Shown piece by piece: positions 30,729 to 39,475 of a DNA stretch of 40,562 bases. The translations under genes were made by a program, and so were the position numbers. Origin of the DNA: a virus. The notes under the pieces are model-generated. The model saw only the letters and a program-made list of their open reading frames with translations, did not search any database and was not told where the DNA came from. Numbering within the stretch: the first letter of the stretch is position 1; every line of letters begins with the position of its first letter. The stretch lies in IMG/VR virus record IMGVR_UViG_3300045303_000331, positions 1 through 40,562 of that record; one strand, given 5' to 3'.

Positions 30729-31813
30729 GCGCCCTCCCCGGAGAAGACGACCGGCATCTCAGCCACCGGCCCGCCCAGGTGCTCGAGCGTCGGGCCCTCG
30801 AGCATCCGCATGGGCTCGAGCGGGATGACCTGCGTGCCGACGGCCGCGAACAGGCCGGCGGTCAGGTTCGCGAGCACCAGGTGGTCGGGGAAGATGTCGG
30901 CGATAACGACCGCCTCGGCCGTCCACTGGTCGCGCCACAGCAACGCCGACCCACCGATGACGAAGGCGCGGCCGACCGTGTTCGCGTACACGACGCCGGC
31001 ACCGACAGCCACGTCGGCCACGAGCGGCGTCGCATCGGGCCAGAAGGGCACGGCGAATGCCGCCGAGCCGCTGTAGTAGGCCTTCGCCATCACCTCGAGC
31101 GCTTCGGCCAGCTCAACCAGTGTCGGCGTGAAGCGCAGGTCGCGCCGCGGCCGCTCGCGCAGCTGCACGCGCTGCTCGCTCGCGTCCCAGGCGACGATCA
31201 CGTCGCTCGGGTAGCCGTAGCGCTCGACGATGCCGTGCGCGCCGTTGGGCCGCGGCGTGAAGAGCAGCGTGTTCGAGCCGGTGATATGGACGTCGGCGCC
31301 GGCCGTCGTGAACGGCACGTAGGTCGCCGCCCCGGTGCGGATCCGGAAGCGCCAGCTGAGCAGGGCGTCGATCAGGCCCGTGCCGCCCCCGAAGACCGTG
31401 ATCGTGAAGATCTGCGAGTGGAAGGCCGCGTACTCGAGCGTCGGCGTGAACCCCGGGTCGATGCTGCCCGGGCCCACGATCTCGATGTCCCAGAGCCGGT
31501 AGTTGCGCCGGTAGGCATTCCACACCTCGACGTCCAGCTGGCGATCGCCCAGAACCAGCCCAAGCTCGAAGGCACGCGGGATGACGTGGATCCGCTCGAA
31601 CCACTGCGAGTCGTGCGCGGGGGCCGCGCGGCCGGCGACCGAGCCGGAGACCATGACGGGGGCGGTGTAGGCGCCGCGCGTGCCGACAACGGGAGCCGCG
31701 AGCCGCGTCCATGCGGCCGCCGTCGGCGCAGGAATCGTCGCGCCGGCGAGCGGGGCCACCATGGCGCCCGCGGTCCTCCCGATCGGCCCGGCTGTCTTCG
31801 CCCCGGCAGCCAT
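30725..31813 (-). CDS. Hypothetical tail-tip/virion protein
   Basis: This 362-residue protein has a Gly/Ala-rich start and then a beta-rich body: VNAYRRNYRLWDIEI-like aromatic segments and FTPTLEYAAFHSQIFTITVFGGG. It overlaps the neighbours at both ends, so it belongs to the tail operon. The middle could be a sheet-rich appendage. No family recognised with confidence. Confidence 0.6.
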   Translation of the reverse strand: MAAGAKTAGPIGRTAGAMVAPLAGATIPAPTAAAWTRLAAPVVGTRGAYTAPVMVSGSVAGRAAPAHDSQWFERIHVIPRAFELGLVLGDRQLDVEVWNAYRRNYRLWDIEIVGPGSIDPGFTPTLEYAAFHSQIFTITVFGGGTGLIDALLSWRFRIRTGAATYVPFTTAGADVHITGSNTLLFTPRPNGAHGIVERYGYPSDVIVAWDASEQRVQLRERPRRDLRFTPTLVELAEALEVMAKAYYSGSAAFAVPFWPDATPLVADVAVGAGVVYANTVGRAFVIGGSALLWRDQWTAEAVVIADIFPDHLVLANLTAGLFAAVGTQVIPLEPMRMLEGPTLEHLGGPVAEMPVVFSGEGA

Positions 31814-32832
31814 CAGGCAGCCTTCCTCACCGCGAAACCGGGGAAGACCATGTAGTCGAGCCCGCCAACCTGGTAGACCTGCGCCGGGTTGTGGCCGTGA
31901 CCGACCGCCTGGCACATGAACACGGTGGGCGGGTAGCCCAGCGGGATCCAGCGAGCGGTCGCAGCCTCCGCGAAGATCTGTTGCGGCACGAGCAGCGCGC
32001 CGGGGAACGCGCTCTGCCAGCCGCGGGTGAGGAAGGCGTTCGTCCTCGGGTACTCAGCCGTCGAGCCGAGCGAGCCCGTGATGTCGAGCGAGCAGCGCCC
32101 CTGCCGGCCGGTGTAGCCGTACTGAGCGATCGTGCCCGAGTTGCTGCGCAGGCCCAGCCAGCGGTTCGTGAACACGGCCGCGTCGGTACGCACGAACGCA
32201 AGCGCGTACATGAAGCCGCCCGTGGTGAACGCGTGGGCCATCGGCGCAGCCGCTGAGAGGTCCATGCCCGGGAACGGCCCGCCAGAGCCAGGGACGGCGA
32301 CGTTGTAGGTGTGCGGGCTCGAGGCGTAGAAATACCAATGGTCGGCCGTGTAGCCCGTCTTCGTCAGCGTCGGCCCCCAGCCCATGTGCGCATACAGGCC
32401 GTTGCCGCGGTCGATCACGACCGTGATGTGGTCGGCGCCGTCGTCGAAGAAGTAGTAGGCGGGCACCGACCCCGAGCCCATGTACATGCCGGCGCCGACG
32501 GGGTTCGTGCCGCCAGAGTCCTTCGGGCCGCCGGTCTGGTTGTTGAACGCGTTCGCTCCGTTGTAGCCGTCGCCCAGGTACAGGGCGATGCCGTACCCGG
32601 CCGTGGCGACCGCGCCCGAGCCAGTGCCCCAGACCGTCGAGGCGTTCGCCGCCTCGTTCACGATCGCGCGCATGTTCACGTACTGACTGCCCTTGTGCAG
32701 GTGGGCGCGCCAGCCCGAGCCGTAGGTGACGCTCGAGTCCGACGTCCAGCCCTGGGCGACGAGGAACGTGACGATCTTCTGCACGAGGTCGATGGGCCCC
32801 GTGGACGTGCCGGTCTGGTAGGCGGCGGCCAT
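31813..32832 (-). CDS. Virion appendage protein sharing an N-terminus with the discoidin protein
   Basis: This 339-residue protein begins AAAYQTGTSTGPIDLVQKIVTFL, similar to the start of the next gene upstream (TGTATDYRDLLAKLNTLL). The rest is Gly/Tyr/Ser-rich and probably beta-structured. A shared N-terminal attachment module with divergent distal parts is likely. Its one-base ATG/TGA overlap ties it to the tail operon. Confidence 0.65.
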   Translation of the reverse strand: MAAAYQTGTSTGPIDLVQKIVTFLVAQGWTSDSSVTYGSGWRAHLHKGSQYVNMRAIVNEAANASTVWGTGSGAVATAGYGIALYLGDGYNGANAFNNQTGGPKDSGGTNPVGAGMYMGSGSVPAYYFFDDGADHITVVIDRGNGLYAHMGWGPTLTKTGYTADHWYFYASSPHTYNVAVPGSGGPFPGMDLSAAAPMAHAFTTGGFMYALAFVRTDAAVFTNRWLGLRSNSGTIAQYGYTGRQGRCSLDITGSLGSTAEYPRTNAFLTRGWQSAFPGALLVPQQIFAEAATARWIPLGYPPTVFMCQAVGHGHNPAQVYQVGGLDYMVFPGFAVRKAA

Positions 32833-32833
32833 G

Positions 32834-34423
32834 TCAGTCGAGCCTCACGGCGAGGAAGTCGTTGGGATCCGTGCGCGAGATGTTCGGCACGGCGAGGTGG
32901 GAGATCGGGCCCGTGACGATCAACGTCTCGGCCGAAAGCCCGCGGCCGGTCACGAACGAGACGCCGGAGAGCTGGCCCCAGGTGTTGGGCCCGGCGTCGA
33001 CCAGCGAAACGGGGAAGAGCGCGTAGCCGGTGTCGATGCACTGGTCGACGTTGGTCACGCCGCCGAAGTAGGGCCAGATCCAGCCTTCGGTCTCCCCCGA
33101 GTTCTGGGCGTCGTTGTCGGTCGCGAAGAATGGCACCCAGGTGCCGTCGAGCCGGCGCGCGCGCATCGTCGCGTAACCGAACGTCGAGAACGGCGAGGCG
33201 TCGGAGTGGGTGAACGCCCGGTGCCGGACGGTCGAGTTCGAGGCGAGGTAGCCGGTGTTCTCCCAGCTCGGCAGGGTGTCGCCGAGCGCCAGCGAACCGC
33301 CGAGCGCCAGCGGGTAGGGGAACTGCGCCGGCGTGAAGAAGGGCTCGAGGAAGCCGAGGTAGCCGACGTCGTACTGTGAGCCGGCGATCTTGGCGACGAC
33401 GATCACGCGCCGCCCGTCGACGACGAACCAGTACGGGGTCGAGCTGTTCTGCAGCGCCATCATCGGCCCGCGATGCACGTTCGACTGCGCGAAGAAGTCC
33501 TGCGCGGCGTCGAACCCGTCGAAGCCCACGAGCTCCCAATCGTAGTAGCCGACGTCGCCGCGGTAGAACGACCGCACGCCCACCAGGATCGCGCCCGCGC
33601 CGTCGTTGCCCGGCGCCTCCCAGATGTACTGCGGCATCGCCTGGTCGATCCCGCCGGCGGTCAGGCGCAGCTCCACGGCCGCGATCACCGTCGTCGCCTG
33701 CCCGGCTGTGATGTTCAGCCGGTAGCGCGCGGCCGAGACCGGCGAGCTCACCGTGAACGCCCGCTGCTCGCCGATGGTGAAGGTCTGAGTCGAACGGGTG
33801 TCGAGCACCGACCACGCCGCGCCCGTCCAGTACTCGAACGTCCACGCGGTCGGGTACTGGCTGCCGGCGTTCCCGGCCATGATCGTGTACTCGGCGATCG
33901 TCAGGGCCGCCGGGAAGTTGAACTCGAGCAGCTTCGGCAGCGTGCCGAGGTTCCAGCTGTGCGTGCTGTCGGCCGCGGTCTTGCCGTCGATCACGTTCTC
34001 GTACGAGTCGCGGCCGCTCGAGCCGCCGGCGCCGCCGCCGGCAGAGAGCGCCAGCGTGCAGCCGGTCAGCGCCCGGCGCGCCGTCCACTTGGGAGCCGTC
34101 TGCAGCGTGAACACGTCGCCGGCGATGAACGGCGTGCCGCCGGCTGTGATCGTGAACGCCACGCGCGTGTGGCTGAACGGTGTGCCGGTCGTCGCGGGCC
34201 CGATGCTGCCCGAGACGGATCCGACGACGGTCCAGTTGGTCGCGCTGGTCGCCGTGATCGTGAACGTCTGCGCGAGCGCCGTCGCGCCGCCCTTGTAGGC
34301 CGTGAGCGTGCCGTTGCCCGTCCCGGCGTACGTCAGGTTGAACGCACTCCCCGTGGCAGTGAGCAGGGTGTTCAGCTTCGCGAGCAGGTCGCGGTAGTCG
34401 GTCGCGGTGCCGGTCTCGAACAT
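32834..34423 (-). CDS. Discoidin-like receptor-binding candidate
   Basis: This 529-residue protein has an attachment-like N-terminus (TGTATDYRDLLAKLN), a beta-rich stretch to about 135, and a discoidin (F5/8 type C)-like domain at about 138-258: DSYENVIDGKTA, LEFNFPAALTIAEYTIMAG, PTAWTFEYW and ARYRLNITAG. Such domains bind glycans. The C-terminal half is beta-rich and Ser/Tyr/Gly-rich. It is a strong candidate for contacting the cell surface. The ATG at 34423 has AGGAGA upstream. Confidence 0.65.
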   Translation of the reverse strand: MFETGTATDYRDLLAKLNTLLTATGSAFNLTYAGTGNGTLTAYKGGATALAQTFTITATSATNWTVVGSVSGSIGPATTGTPFSHTRVAFTITAGGTPFIAGDVFTLQTAPKWTARRALTGCTLALSAGGGAGGSSGRDSYENVIDGKTAADSTHSWNLGTLPKLLEFNFPAALTIAEYTIMAGNAGSQYPTAWTFEYWTGAAWSVLDTRSTQTFTIGEQRAFTVSSPVSAARYRLNITAGQATTVIAAVELRLTAGGIDQAMPQYIWEAPGNDGAGAILVGVRSFYRGDVGYYDWELVGFDGFDAAQDFFAQSNVHRGPMMALQNSSTPYWFVVDGRRVIVVAKIAGSQYDVGYLGFLEPFFTPAQFPYPLALGGSLALGDTLPSWENTGYLASNSTVRHRAFTHSDASPFSTFGYATMRARRLDGTWVPFFATDNDAQNSGETEGWIWPYFGGVTNVDQCIDTGYALFPVSLVDAGPNTWGQLSGVSFVTGRGLSAETLIVTGPISHLAVPNISRTDPNDFLAVRLD

Positions 34424-34425
34424 GC

Positions 34426-36402
34426 CTATCTCCTGATCGCGTTGCCGAAGGCACGCGGGCTCTTGGACATGACCTTCAGCAGCACGCGCTGGCCCGCCGG
34501 ACTCTCGATCGCCCGGAGGATCAGCCCGTCGTCGAGCGAGATTCCGATCTGGCCGTTCACGCTCGAGGAGCCGGCGCCCGCGGCCATCGGGCTGCGCTGC
34601 ACGTCGCCCACGAGCCCGCCCTCGGCGAAGTAGGAGGGCCGGATGCCGCGCACCGCCATGTTTGCCCGCATCGCAGCACCGAGCGCGGCCGCGTCATCCC
34701 GATTGATCGCGTCCAGCAGGGGAAACATCCCAGGGCGCGCCACGGCACCGGCGCGCACGATGTACTCGCCGCTCGAGACCCAGGCGGGGATCGAGTCGCT
34801 CGTGCCGGTGCCGGGGCCGGAGACGAGACCGCCCGAGGCGAAACCGGGCAGATGGCTCGTCAGTTCGCGCACGAGCCATGAGCCGGCGACCTGCTGCACC
34901 ATGTTGGCCACCGTCAGCCCGAGCTGGCGGAAGGCATCGGTCAGGCTGTGCACCTGGTTGATGCCGTTCACCACGAAGTCGGTGAGCGCCTGCGTCAGGC
35001 CCCTGCGGAGGTCGTCGGCAAACTTCCGCGCCGGCTCACGGGCGGCCTCGAGCTGGTTCTTCAGCTCCTGCACAGCCGCGACGCGCTGCTGGTCGATGAT
35101 CGCGGCTTCACGTATGGCAATGTTCTGCTCCAGGCTGCCTTCCGGAAGACTGGCGGCCAGCTTGAGCTTTACCTCCTGCTCGCGCTTGAACGCTTCTTCG
35201 ATGATCTTTTCACGCTGCGCGTAGAACTCCTCGAGCGAGATCAGCTCGGCCTGGTACTGGCGCTGCAGGTCCGCCTGGCGGGCGCGATCGGTTTCGTCGA
35301 AGAGCCGTTCGTTCAGGTCGGCGTACTTCTTCTCGAGCGCCAAACGTTGCACGGCCACCGTGCCCGGCGGCGACGGCGCCCCGACGCTGTCATCGGTCGG
35401 CCTGATCTCCGGATCCTTGCCGAGCTCCTCGATCATCGCGTTGAAGCGCTCGAAGTCCCCGGCCAGCTTGTCGAACCTCAGGGTCGCGATGTCGGCCAGC
35501 GCCGTCCCGAGCGCAACGACGTCGATCACCATGACCGCGATCACACGAGCGAGCGTGCCCATCACGACACCCAACGCCTGGGCGGCGGGCTTCGCGTCGC
35601 CGAACAGCTTCTGGATCGTCTGCAGCGCGGCAATCACACCGGGCCCGAAGGCCTTCGCGAACTCAAGCGCGAGGCCGCGCGCAAAGAGCTCCATCGACCC
35701 CATCTCGGAAGCAATCGCGTCGAATGTAGCCGCCGTCTTCGAGTCCACAAGAACGCCGAGGCGTTCGGCGAACCGCGTCGCGCCCTCGAGCCCACCAATC
35801 TCGTTCAGCCGCTCGAACACCGGCAGGAGAGACCTGCCGGCCTTGCCGAGCGTCTCGGTCGCGAGCGCGCCCCGCGTGCCACCGCGTGCGACCCGCTCGA
35901 GCGCCTCGCCGACCTTCACCGCGTTCACCACGGCGTCGTCGCTCGTGAAATCCTTCGCGCTCAAGCCCAGCTGGGCGAACGCCTTCACGGCCTGGGGAGC
36001 ACCCTCACGCAGGTCCTTGATCCTGTCCGCCATGAAGCCCAGCCCCGTGACGACCTTGCTCTGTTCGGTGTTCGTCGCCTTCGCGACCGCGGCGAGCGCC
36101 GAGAAGTTGCTGATCGTCGTTCCGAGCGAGAGCGCGAGGTCCTTTTGCTCGGCCGCGAGCCTCACGGTCGACGCCGTGAACTGCGCGGTCTCCACGACCA
36201 GGCGGGTGAGCTGGTAGGCGGCAAACAGCCTCGTCACCCCGGACAGCGAGCTCGCCAGCCCCGACAGCGAACTCGACATCCCGGTGAACCCGGCCGCGGC
36301 CTCCTTGCCGATCCCCTTGGTCTGGTTCTGGAAGGCCCGGAACGCCGCAACCGCCTCCGGGGCACCCTCGACCTCGAGCCGGACTTTTACGCTGGGGGCC
36401 AC
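34426..36402 (-). CDS. Tail length tape-measure protein
   Basis: This 658-residue protein has the typical long helical body with coiled-coil segments, hydrophobic stretches (IAVMVIDVVALGTALADI), and a small C-terminal domain with glycine-rich turns (FASGGLVSGPGTGTSDSI). It spans the tail lumen and sets tail length; at this size a tail near 100 nm is expected from the usual length rule, an inference. The GTG at 36402 has GGAGG upstream. It follows the chaperone genes in order. Confidence 0.88.
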   Translation of the reverse strand: MAPSVKVRLEVEGAPEAVAAFRAFQNQTKGIGKEAAAGFTGMSSSLSGLASSLSGVTRLFAAYQLTRLVVETAQFTASTVRLAAEQKDLALSLGTTISNFSALAAVAKATNTEQSKVVTGLGFMADRIKDLREGAPQAVKAFAQLGLSAKDFTSDDAVVNAVKVGEALERVARGGTRGALATETLGKAGRSLLPVFERLNEIGGLEGATRFAERLGVLVDSKTAATFDAIASEMGSMELFARGLALEFAKAFGPGVIAALQTIQKLFGDAKPAAQALGVVMGTLARVIAVMVIDVVALGTALADIATLRFDKLAGDFERFNAMIEELGKDPEIRPTDDSVGAPSPPGTVAVQRLALEKKYADLNERLFDETDRARQADLQRQYQAELISLEEFYAQREKIIEEAFKREQEVKLKLAASLPEGSLEQNIAIREAAIIDQQRVAAVQELKNQLEAAREPARKFADDLRRGLTQALTDFVVNGINQVHSLTDAFRQLGLTVANMVQQVAGSWLVRELTSHLPGFASGGLVSGPGTGTSDSIPAWVSSGEYIVRAGAVARPGMFPLLDAINRDDAAALGAAMRANMAVRGIRPSYFAEGGLVGDVQRSPMAAGAGSSSVNGQIGISLDDGLILRAIESPAGQRVLLKVMSKSPRAFGNAIRR

Positions 36403-37112
36403 GTGTGGCCTCCGATCCCTGATTTCGGGTTCGCCTTGCCCTGCGCGGCCCGGGCTCCGATACTTGTCGCCGCTTCCGCCCCAGGAGGGTTGTCATGCAA
36501 AAGCGCCGCCTGCTTGTTGTCGCTCTGGCAGTACTGCTCACGTTCGCTTGTTCGGCCTGTTCGACAGATCCAGCATCTGAGCACCCCGAGCTCTACGAAG
36601 CATCGTTGGTCGACACGCTGACAGTCCGCCCGCGTAGGCTCGCAGCGGCCATCGAAAAAGCCCTGACGACATCCGGGTACACGGTCCACCGCAAGAGTTT
36701 CAACTTCGGATCTGAGACAATTCTCGTCCGAGGATCCGATAACCCGACGTGGGCTGGGATCGCTGGCTACGATCCAATGGGAAACGAAAGAAAGCGTGCG
36801 ATTCCGCGCCGCACCGACGAGAAGTCTGGCTTTGGAGTCGACCCGCCGCAGCTCTTCGCGCTCGTGCTCGTCTACCCGGTTGAAGTCGCTCCGAACCTGG
36901 TCGAGTTGAAGATCTCGACCAAGGCCTGGAAGTATTTCCCGAACGATGGGCGACAGTTGCGCACTCGAACGGACGACACGGCTTGCAGGCTTCTGCTGCG
37001 GGAGATCAGGGCCACGCTGCGCTAGGGAAGGCGCCTGCGCACGCGACTGGCCGACCGCTGACACCAGCAGCCCGACCGCGAGGATCGCCACCAGGATCCA
37101 GCCTGCGCGCAC
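36387..37112 (-). CDS. Signal-peptide protein opposite the lipoprotein moron (possibly interrupted)
   Basis: A GTG at 37112 with a GGAGG ribosome site starts a 241-residue frame with a clear membrane/signal segment (WILVAILAVGLLVSAVGQSRAQA). The ending (GARAAQGKANPKSGIGGHTW) overlaps the tape-measure start by 16 bases. The middle is antisense to the lipoprotein gene and looks like a non-coding frame. A small original gene split by a plus-strand insertion that happened to keep the frame open is one explanation; a truly overlapping pair is another. Confidence 0.5.
   Translation of the reverse strand: MRAGWILVAILAVGLLVSAVGQSRAQAPSLAQRGPDLPQQKPASRVVRSSAQLSPIVREILPGLGRDLQLDQVRSDFNRVDEHEREELRRVDSKARLLVGAARNRTLSFVSHWIVASDPSPRRVIGSSDENCLRSEVETLAVDRVPGCRQGFFDGRCEPTRADCQRVDQRCFVELGVLRCWICRTGRTSEREQYCQSDNKQAALLHDNPPGAEAATSIGARAAQGKANPKSGIGGHTWPPA
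36436..36464 (+). promoter_or_regulatory. Candidate promoter of the lipoprotein moron
   Basis: TTGCCC (36436-36441), a 17-base spacer and GATACT (36459-36464) form a sigma70-like promoter 30 bases before the lipoprotein ATG. The ribosome site AGGAGGG follows. An own promoter would let the gene be expressed independently of the late minus-strand transcript, as morons usually are. Confidence 0.55.
36495..37025 (+). CDS. Lipoprotein moron
   Basis: This 176-residue plus-strand protein starts with a lipoprotein signal peptide (MQKRRLLVVALAVLLTFAC), with C19 or C22 as the lipidated cysteine. The mature part is mixed alpha/beta (about 30-176) and unlike known families. It is flanked by an own promoter-like site and AGGAGGG SD, and has visibly lower GC than its neighbours. 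Such morons often protect the host membrane against superinfection or change its surface; here that is inferred. It lies between the chaperones and the tape measure, on the opposite strand. Confidence 0.8.
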   Translation: MQKRRLLVVALAVLLTFACSACSTDPASEHPELYEASLVDTLTVRPRRLAAAIEKALTTSGYTVHRKSFNFGSETILVRGSDNPTWAGIAGYDPMGNERKRAIPRRTDEKSGFGVDPPQLFALVLVYPVEVAPNLVELKISTKAWKYFPNDGRQLRTRTDDTACRLLLREIRATLR

Positions 37113-37126
37113 GCTGCCTCCGCTCG

Positions 37127-37884
37127 TCACTCCGGGTCCGGCTGACCCTCGTCCGCTTCCAGCGATCGCGGCAGCTTCGGCTTCTTGCCGCCGCCGATCA
37201 CGTACAGCAGTTGCTCGAACTTGAACGCCTCGAGGTCCTCGCGCTGCCGCTTCGCCTCGAACGCGATCAGCGCCTCGGCCAGCGGCCAGCGGAGCACCTG
37301 CATGTAGCGGTCGGGATCGTGCCCGGCGAGCCCACGAATCAGCCCGCCCCATTCGCCGTAGTCCCGGCCGCGCTCGGGCTGGGCTCTCCGTCCGCCGGCG
37401 CCGCCCCGTCCTGACTCCCCGGTGAGCGCGGGGAATGCTGCCAGGAGCTGGGTGCGCCTTTGAGAAAAGGGACGAGCACCGCCGCGACCATCGCGTAGAC
37501 GCGGTTTTTGTCGTCGGGCTCGTCGAGGTCCTTCAGGAATGCGACCGTCTCGGCCTGCAGCTCGGGCGTCCAGCCACCCCGCGCCGCATCGCGCCGCCAC
37601 AACCCAGCGCGCTCGAGCACCCGCACCAGCATGCCCGGACGACGCCGCGCGTGCGTCTCCGGCACGATCATGCAGGCGACGAGCGGCAGGAGCGTGCCGT
37701 TCGTGATGAGCGCCTGCAGGACGCGATAGGCGAACTCCTCCTGGTCGTCCGCCGTGGCCGCGTCGATCCCCGCGGCACGCAGCAGGCGCATGACCTCGAT
37801 GTCGTGCTCGACCGTGCTCTCGCCGGCCGGAACGAATCTCCGGCCAGCGAGGACGATCGGCTTCTGCAGGGCAGGCAGGATCAC
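37127..37884 (-). CDS. Tail-assembly chaperone, -1 frameshift product (GT-like)
   Basis: The long product of 252 residues reads 140 codons in the gpG-like frame from 37884 to 37465. It then continues in the -1 frame through SQRRTQLLAAFPALTG... to a stop at 37127. The second part includes RYMQVLRWPLAEALIAFEAKRQREDLEAFKFEQLL, a helical chaperone-like sequence with no own start. This arrangement copies lambda G/GT, whose products wrap and shape the tape measure during tail assembly. Confidence 0.8.
37339..37884 (-). CDS. Tail-assembly chaperone, short product (G-like)
   Basis: This 181-residue protein starts at GTG 37884, overlapping the tail-tube stop (GTGA). It is helical, with IEVMRLLRAAGIDAATADDQEEF and a C-terminal Ser/Pro/Gly-rich tail. 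Its position between tail tube and tape measure and the frameshift into a longer partner identify it as a G-like chaperone. The sequence itself is not strongly conserved in this family. Confidence 0.8.
   Translation of the reverse strand: MILPALQKPIVLAGRRFVPAGESTVEHDIEVMRLLRAAGIDAATADDQEEFAYRVLQALITNGTLLPLVACMIVPETHARRRPGMLVRVLERAGLWRRDAARGGWTPELQAETVAFLKDLDEPDDKNRVYAMVAAVLVPFLKGAPSSWQHSPRSPGSQDGAAPADGEPSPSAAGTTANGAG
37465..37471 (-). promoter_or_regulatory. Programmed -1 frameshift slippery site CCCTTTT
   Basis: In the minus-strand mRNA the zero-frame reads GTC-CCT-TTT-CTC, so CCCTTTT fits the X-XXY-YYZ slippery rule exactly. Slipping back one base moves the ribosome from the G-like frame, which stops 126 bases later, to the T-like frame. 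A G/C-rich sequence that may form a stimulatory structure follows. The site is a confident sequence match; efficiency is unknown. Confidence 0.8.
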
Positions 37885-38687
37885 GCGAAGGGCACCCCGA
37901 GACCGTTGTCGAGCTCGAGGATCTCGAACAGCGAGGCCTGCGCCGGATCGGAGAGGCCGGTCACCTTGATGCCGAACTCCGCCGGATCCGTGGCGATGAA
38001 CGGGAAGGCGCCGTCGGAGGCGAGCGAGCAGTTCCACAGCGTGAGCTGGTGCCGCGGGCCCGTGCCCGAGGTGCCGTGGTACTTCAGGCGCCCCTCGATG
38101 CGCGAGGCCGAGCCGCCGAGAACACGCTTGAAGCCCGAGTTGGCGGGATAGGCCGTCGGCGTGTAGCTGATGGTCACGTTCGCGCCTTCGACCTCGGAGC
38201 CCGGCAGCGCGACCAGCTCGATGATGCCGAGCGAGGAATCGCGGACCAGGTAGTGCGTGGTCAGCGTCGCCGCCGTCACGCCGACGGTGACCGTGATCGC
38301 CGAGATGGGCCCGAACTTGGCCACCTGGTAGATCGCGCCCACCTTGGCGCCGCCCAGCTGGAGCTCGTTCGAGATCGGCGTCGCGACCTGCGTGTACTCG
38401 CCCGGCGCCAGCGCCATGAACGTCAGCGCGAGGTTCTCGGGCGAGAGCTCCATCAGCGTGATCGGGAACTCCGGCGCGCGCTTCTTCGAGATCCGCGTGA
38501 GCGGCGTCGAGGTGTCGGACGTGAAGTCGATGACCTCGGCGATGTCGTCGCCGATGGTCGCGAACTCGAGCTTCGGGCAGTTGCCCAGGTGCAGGTACGG
38601 CCCGAGCACACCGGCCGGACTCTTGCGAGCGAAGTAGACGCGGCCGCGCGGGAGCGCGATCCGCGCCGCATCAGCGTTGAAGCCCAT
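37881..38687 (-). CDS. Major tail tube protein
   Basis: This 268-residue beta-rich protein begins MGFNADAARIALPRGRVYFARK with an AAGGAGAAC ribosome site. Middle strands (HYLVRDSSLGIIELVALPGSEVEGANVTISYTPTAY) and a GTGPRHQLTLWNCSL segment match phage tail-tube subunits. It would polymerise into the flexible tail tube. It lies between the tail terminator and the chaperones, the standard place. Confidence 0.82.
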   Translation of the reverse strand: MGFNADAARIALPRGRVYFARKSPAGVLGPYLHLGNCPKLEFATIGDDIAEVIDFTSDTSTPLTRISKKRAPEFPITLMELSPENLALTFMALAPGEYTQVATPISNELQLGGAKVGAIYQVAKFGPISAITVTVGVTAATLTTHYLVRDSSLGIIELVALPGSEVEGANVTISYTPTAYPANSGFKRVLGGSASRIEGRLKYHGTSGTGPRHQLTLWNCSLASDGAFPFIATDPAEFGIKVTGLSDPAQASLFEILELDNGLGVPFA

Positions 38688-38708
38688 CGTGTTCTCCTTC
38701 CCGGGCCG

Positions 38709-39164
38709 CTACTTCACCCGCGTGAGGTCGTTGACCAGGTTCCGGTAGTCGATCGCCACCTCGGCGAGGCAGCGCAGTGTGTTGTTCTTCGCGACCACGA
38801 CCGCACGCTTGAGGAACGTCAGCCGGAACGCTCCCGCGGTGGCGATCGAGCCGCTGTCCACAGGGCCGCACTTGCTGCCAATCCACTCGAGCGCGGCGTC
38901 CACGGCGGTCACGGCCGGCACCAGCGTCGTCGTGCTCGCGTAGATCTCGAACACCAACCGCGCCCGGCGCACGTCAAGGTTGCGGTCGGCGTTCTGGTCC
39001 GGAGCCGGCTCGTCTTCCCAGCCAGTGAGCGCGACCACCACCGCGGACGTGGGGCCCAGCTCGACGTCGATCCAGCGGTCGCGTTCGATAATGGGCACGC
39101 TCGCGGGCCGGGCAGTGTTCAGCGCCGTGACATACGCCGACAGGATGCTCTCGAAGACGGTCAT
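38709..39164 (-). CDS. Tail terminator (U-like)
   Basis: This 151-residue protein begins MTVFESILSAYVTALNTA and has a beta-strand core (VELGPTSAVVVALTGWEDE, ARLVFEIYAS), with ALEWIGSK and TLRCLAEVAIDYRN. Length, mixed alpha/beta pattern and location just upstream of the tail tube match U-like tail terminators that cap the tail end facing the head. The ATG overlaps the stopper stop (ATGA). Confidence 0.75.
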   Translation of the reverse strand: MTVFESILSAYVTALNTARPASVPIIERDRWIDVELGPTSAVVVALTGWEDEPAPDQNADRNLDVRRARLVFEIYASTTTLVPAVTAVDAALEWIGSKCGPVDSGSIATAGAFRLTFLKRAVVVAKNNTLRCLAEVAIDYRNLVNDLTRVK

Positions 39165-39466
39165 GCCGGGTAGGCCAGGAACACGGTGAGGGCCTCGTTC
39201 CGGTGCCGCAGCGAACGGTCGACCGTGTACGAGCCGCCGCGCAGCGTGACGGTGGCTCCCACGGCGAGCCCCGCGAGCGCCCCGGTCTGAACGGTGACGA
39301 GCAGCGCCTTCGAGATCACCTCGACCGGCGTGCCCGCGTCGGCGAGCTGGGCGAAGTCCGCGCCGCCGATGATGCAGGGCGCCGTCGAGCCGCCGAGGGT
39401 GGCGGTATCGCCACCCCCGAGCGCCTCGAGCAGCGCCTGCACATCGGTCGACGAGATCAGCGCCAT
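39161..39466 (-). CDS. Head-tail stopper (FII-like)
   Basis: This 101-residue beta protein has TVQTGALAGLAVGATVTLRGGSYTVDRS followed by LTVFLAYP, a compact barrel-like pattern of FII-type head-tail joining proteins. Its N-terminus is helical (TDVQALLEALGG). It sits between the capsid accessory protein and the tail terminator, the expected place. It would close the head-tail junction. Confidence 0.7.
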   Translation of the reverse strand: MALISSTDVQALLEALGGGDTATLGGSTAPCIIGGADFAQLADAGTPVEVISKALLVTVQTGALAGLAVGATVTLRGGSYTVDRSLRHRNEALTVFLAYPA

Positions 39467-39475
39467 GGCCCGGGC

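Noticed and set aside
32676-34454. 592-residue minus-strand frame overlapping the discoidin gene in another phase
   Set aside because: It is Arg-rich with no domain, while the chosen frame shows a discoidin-like pattern and a good ribosome site.
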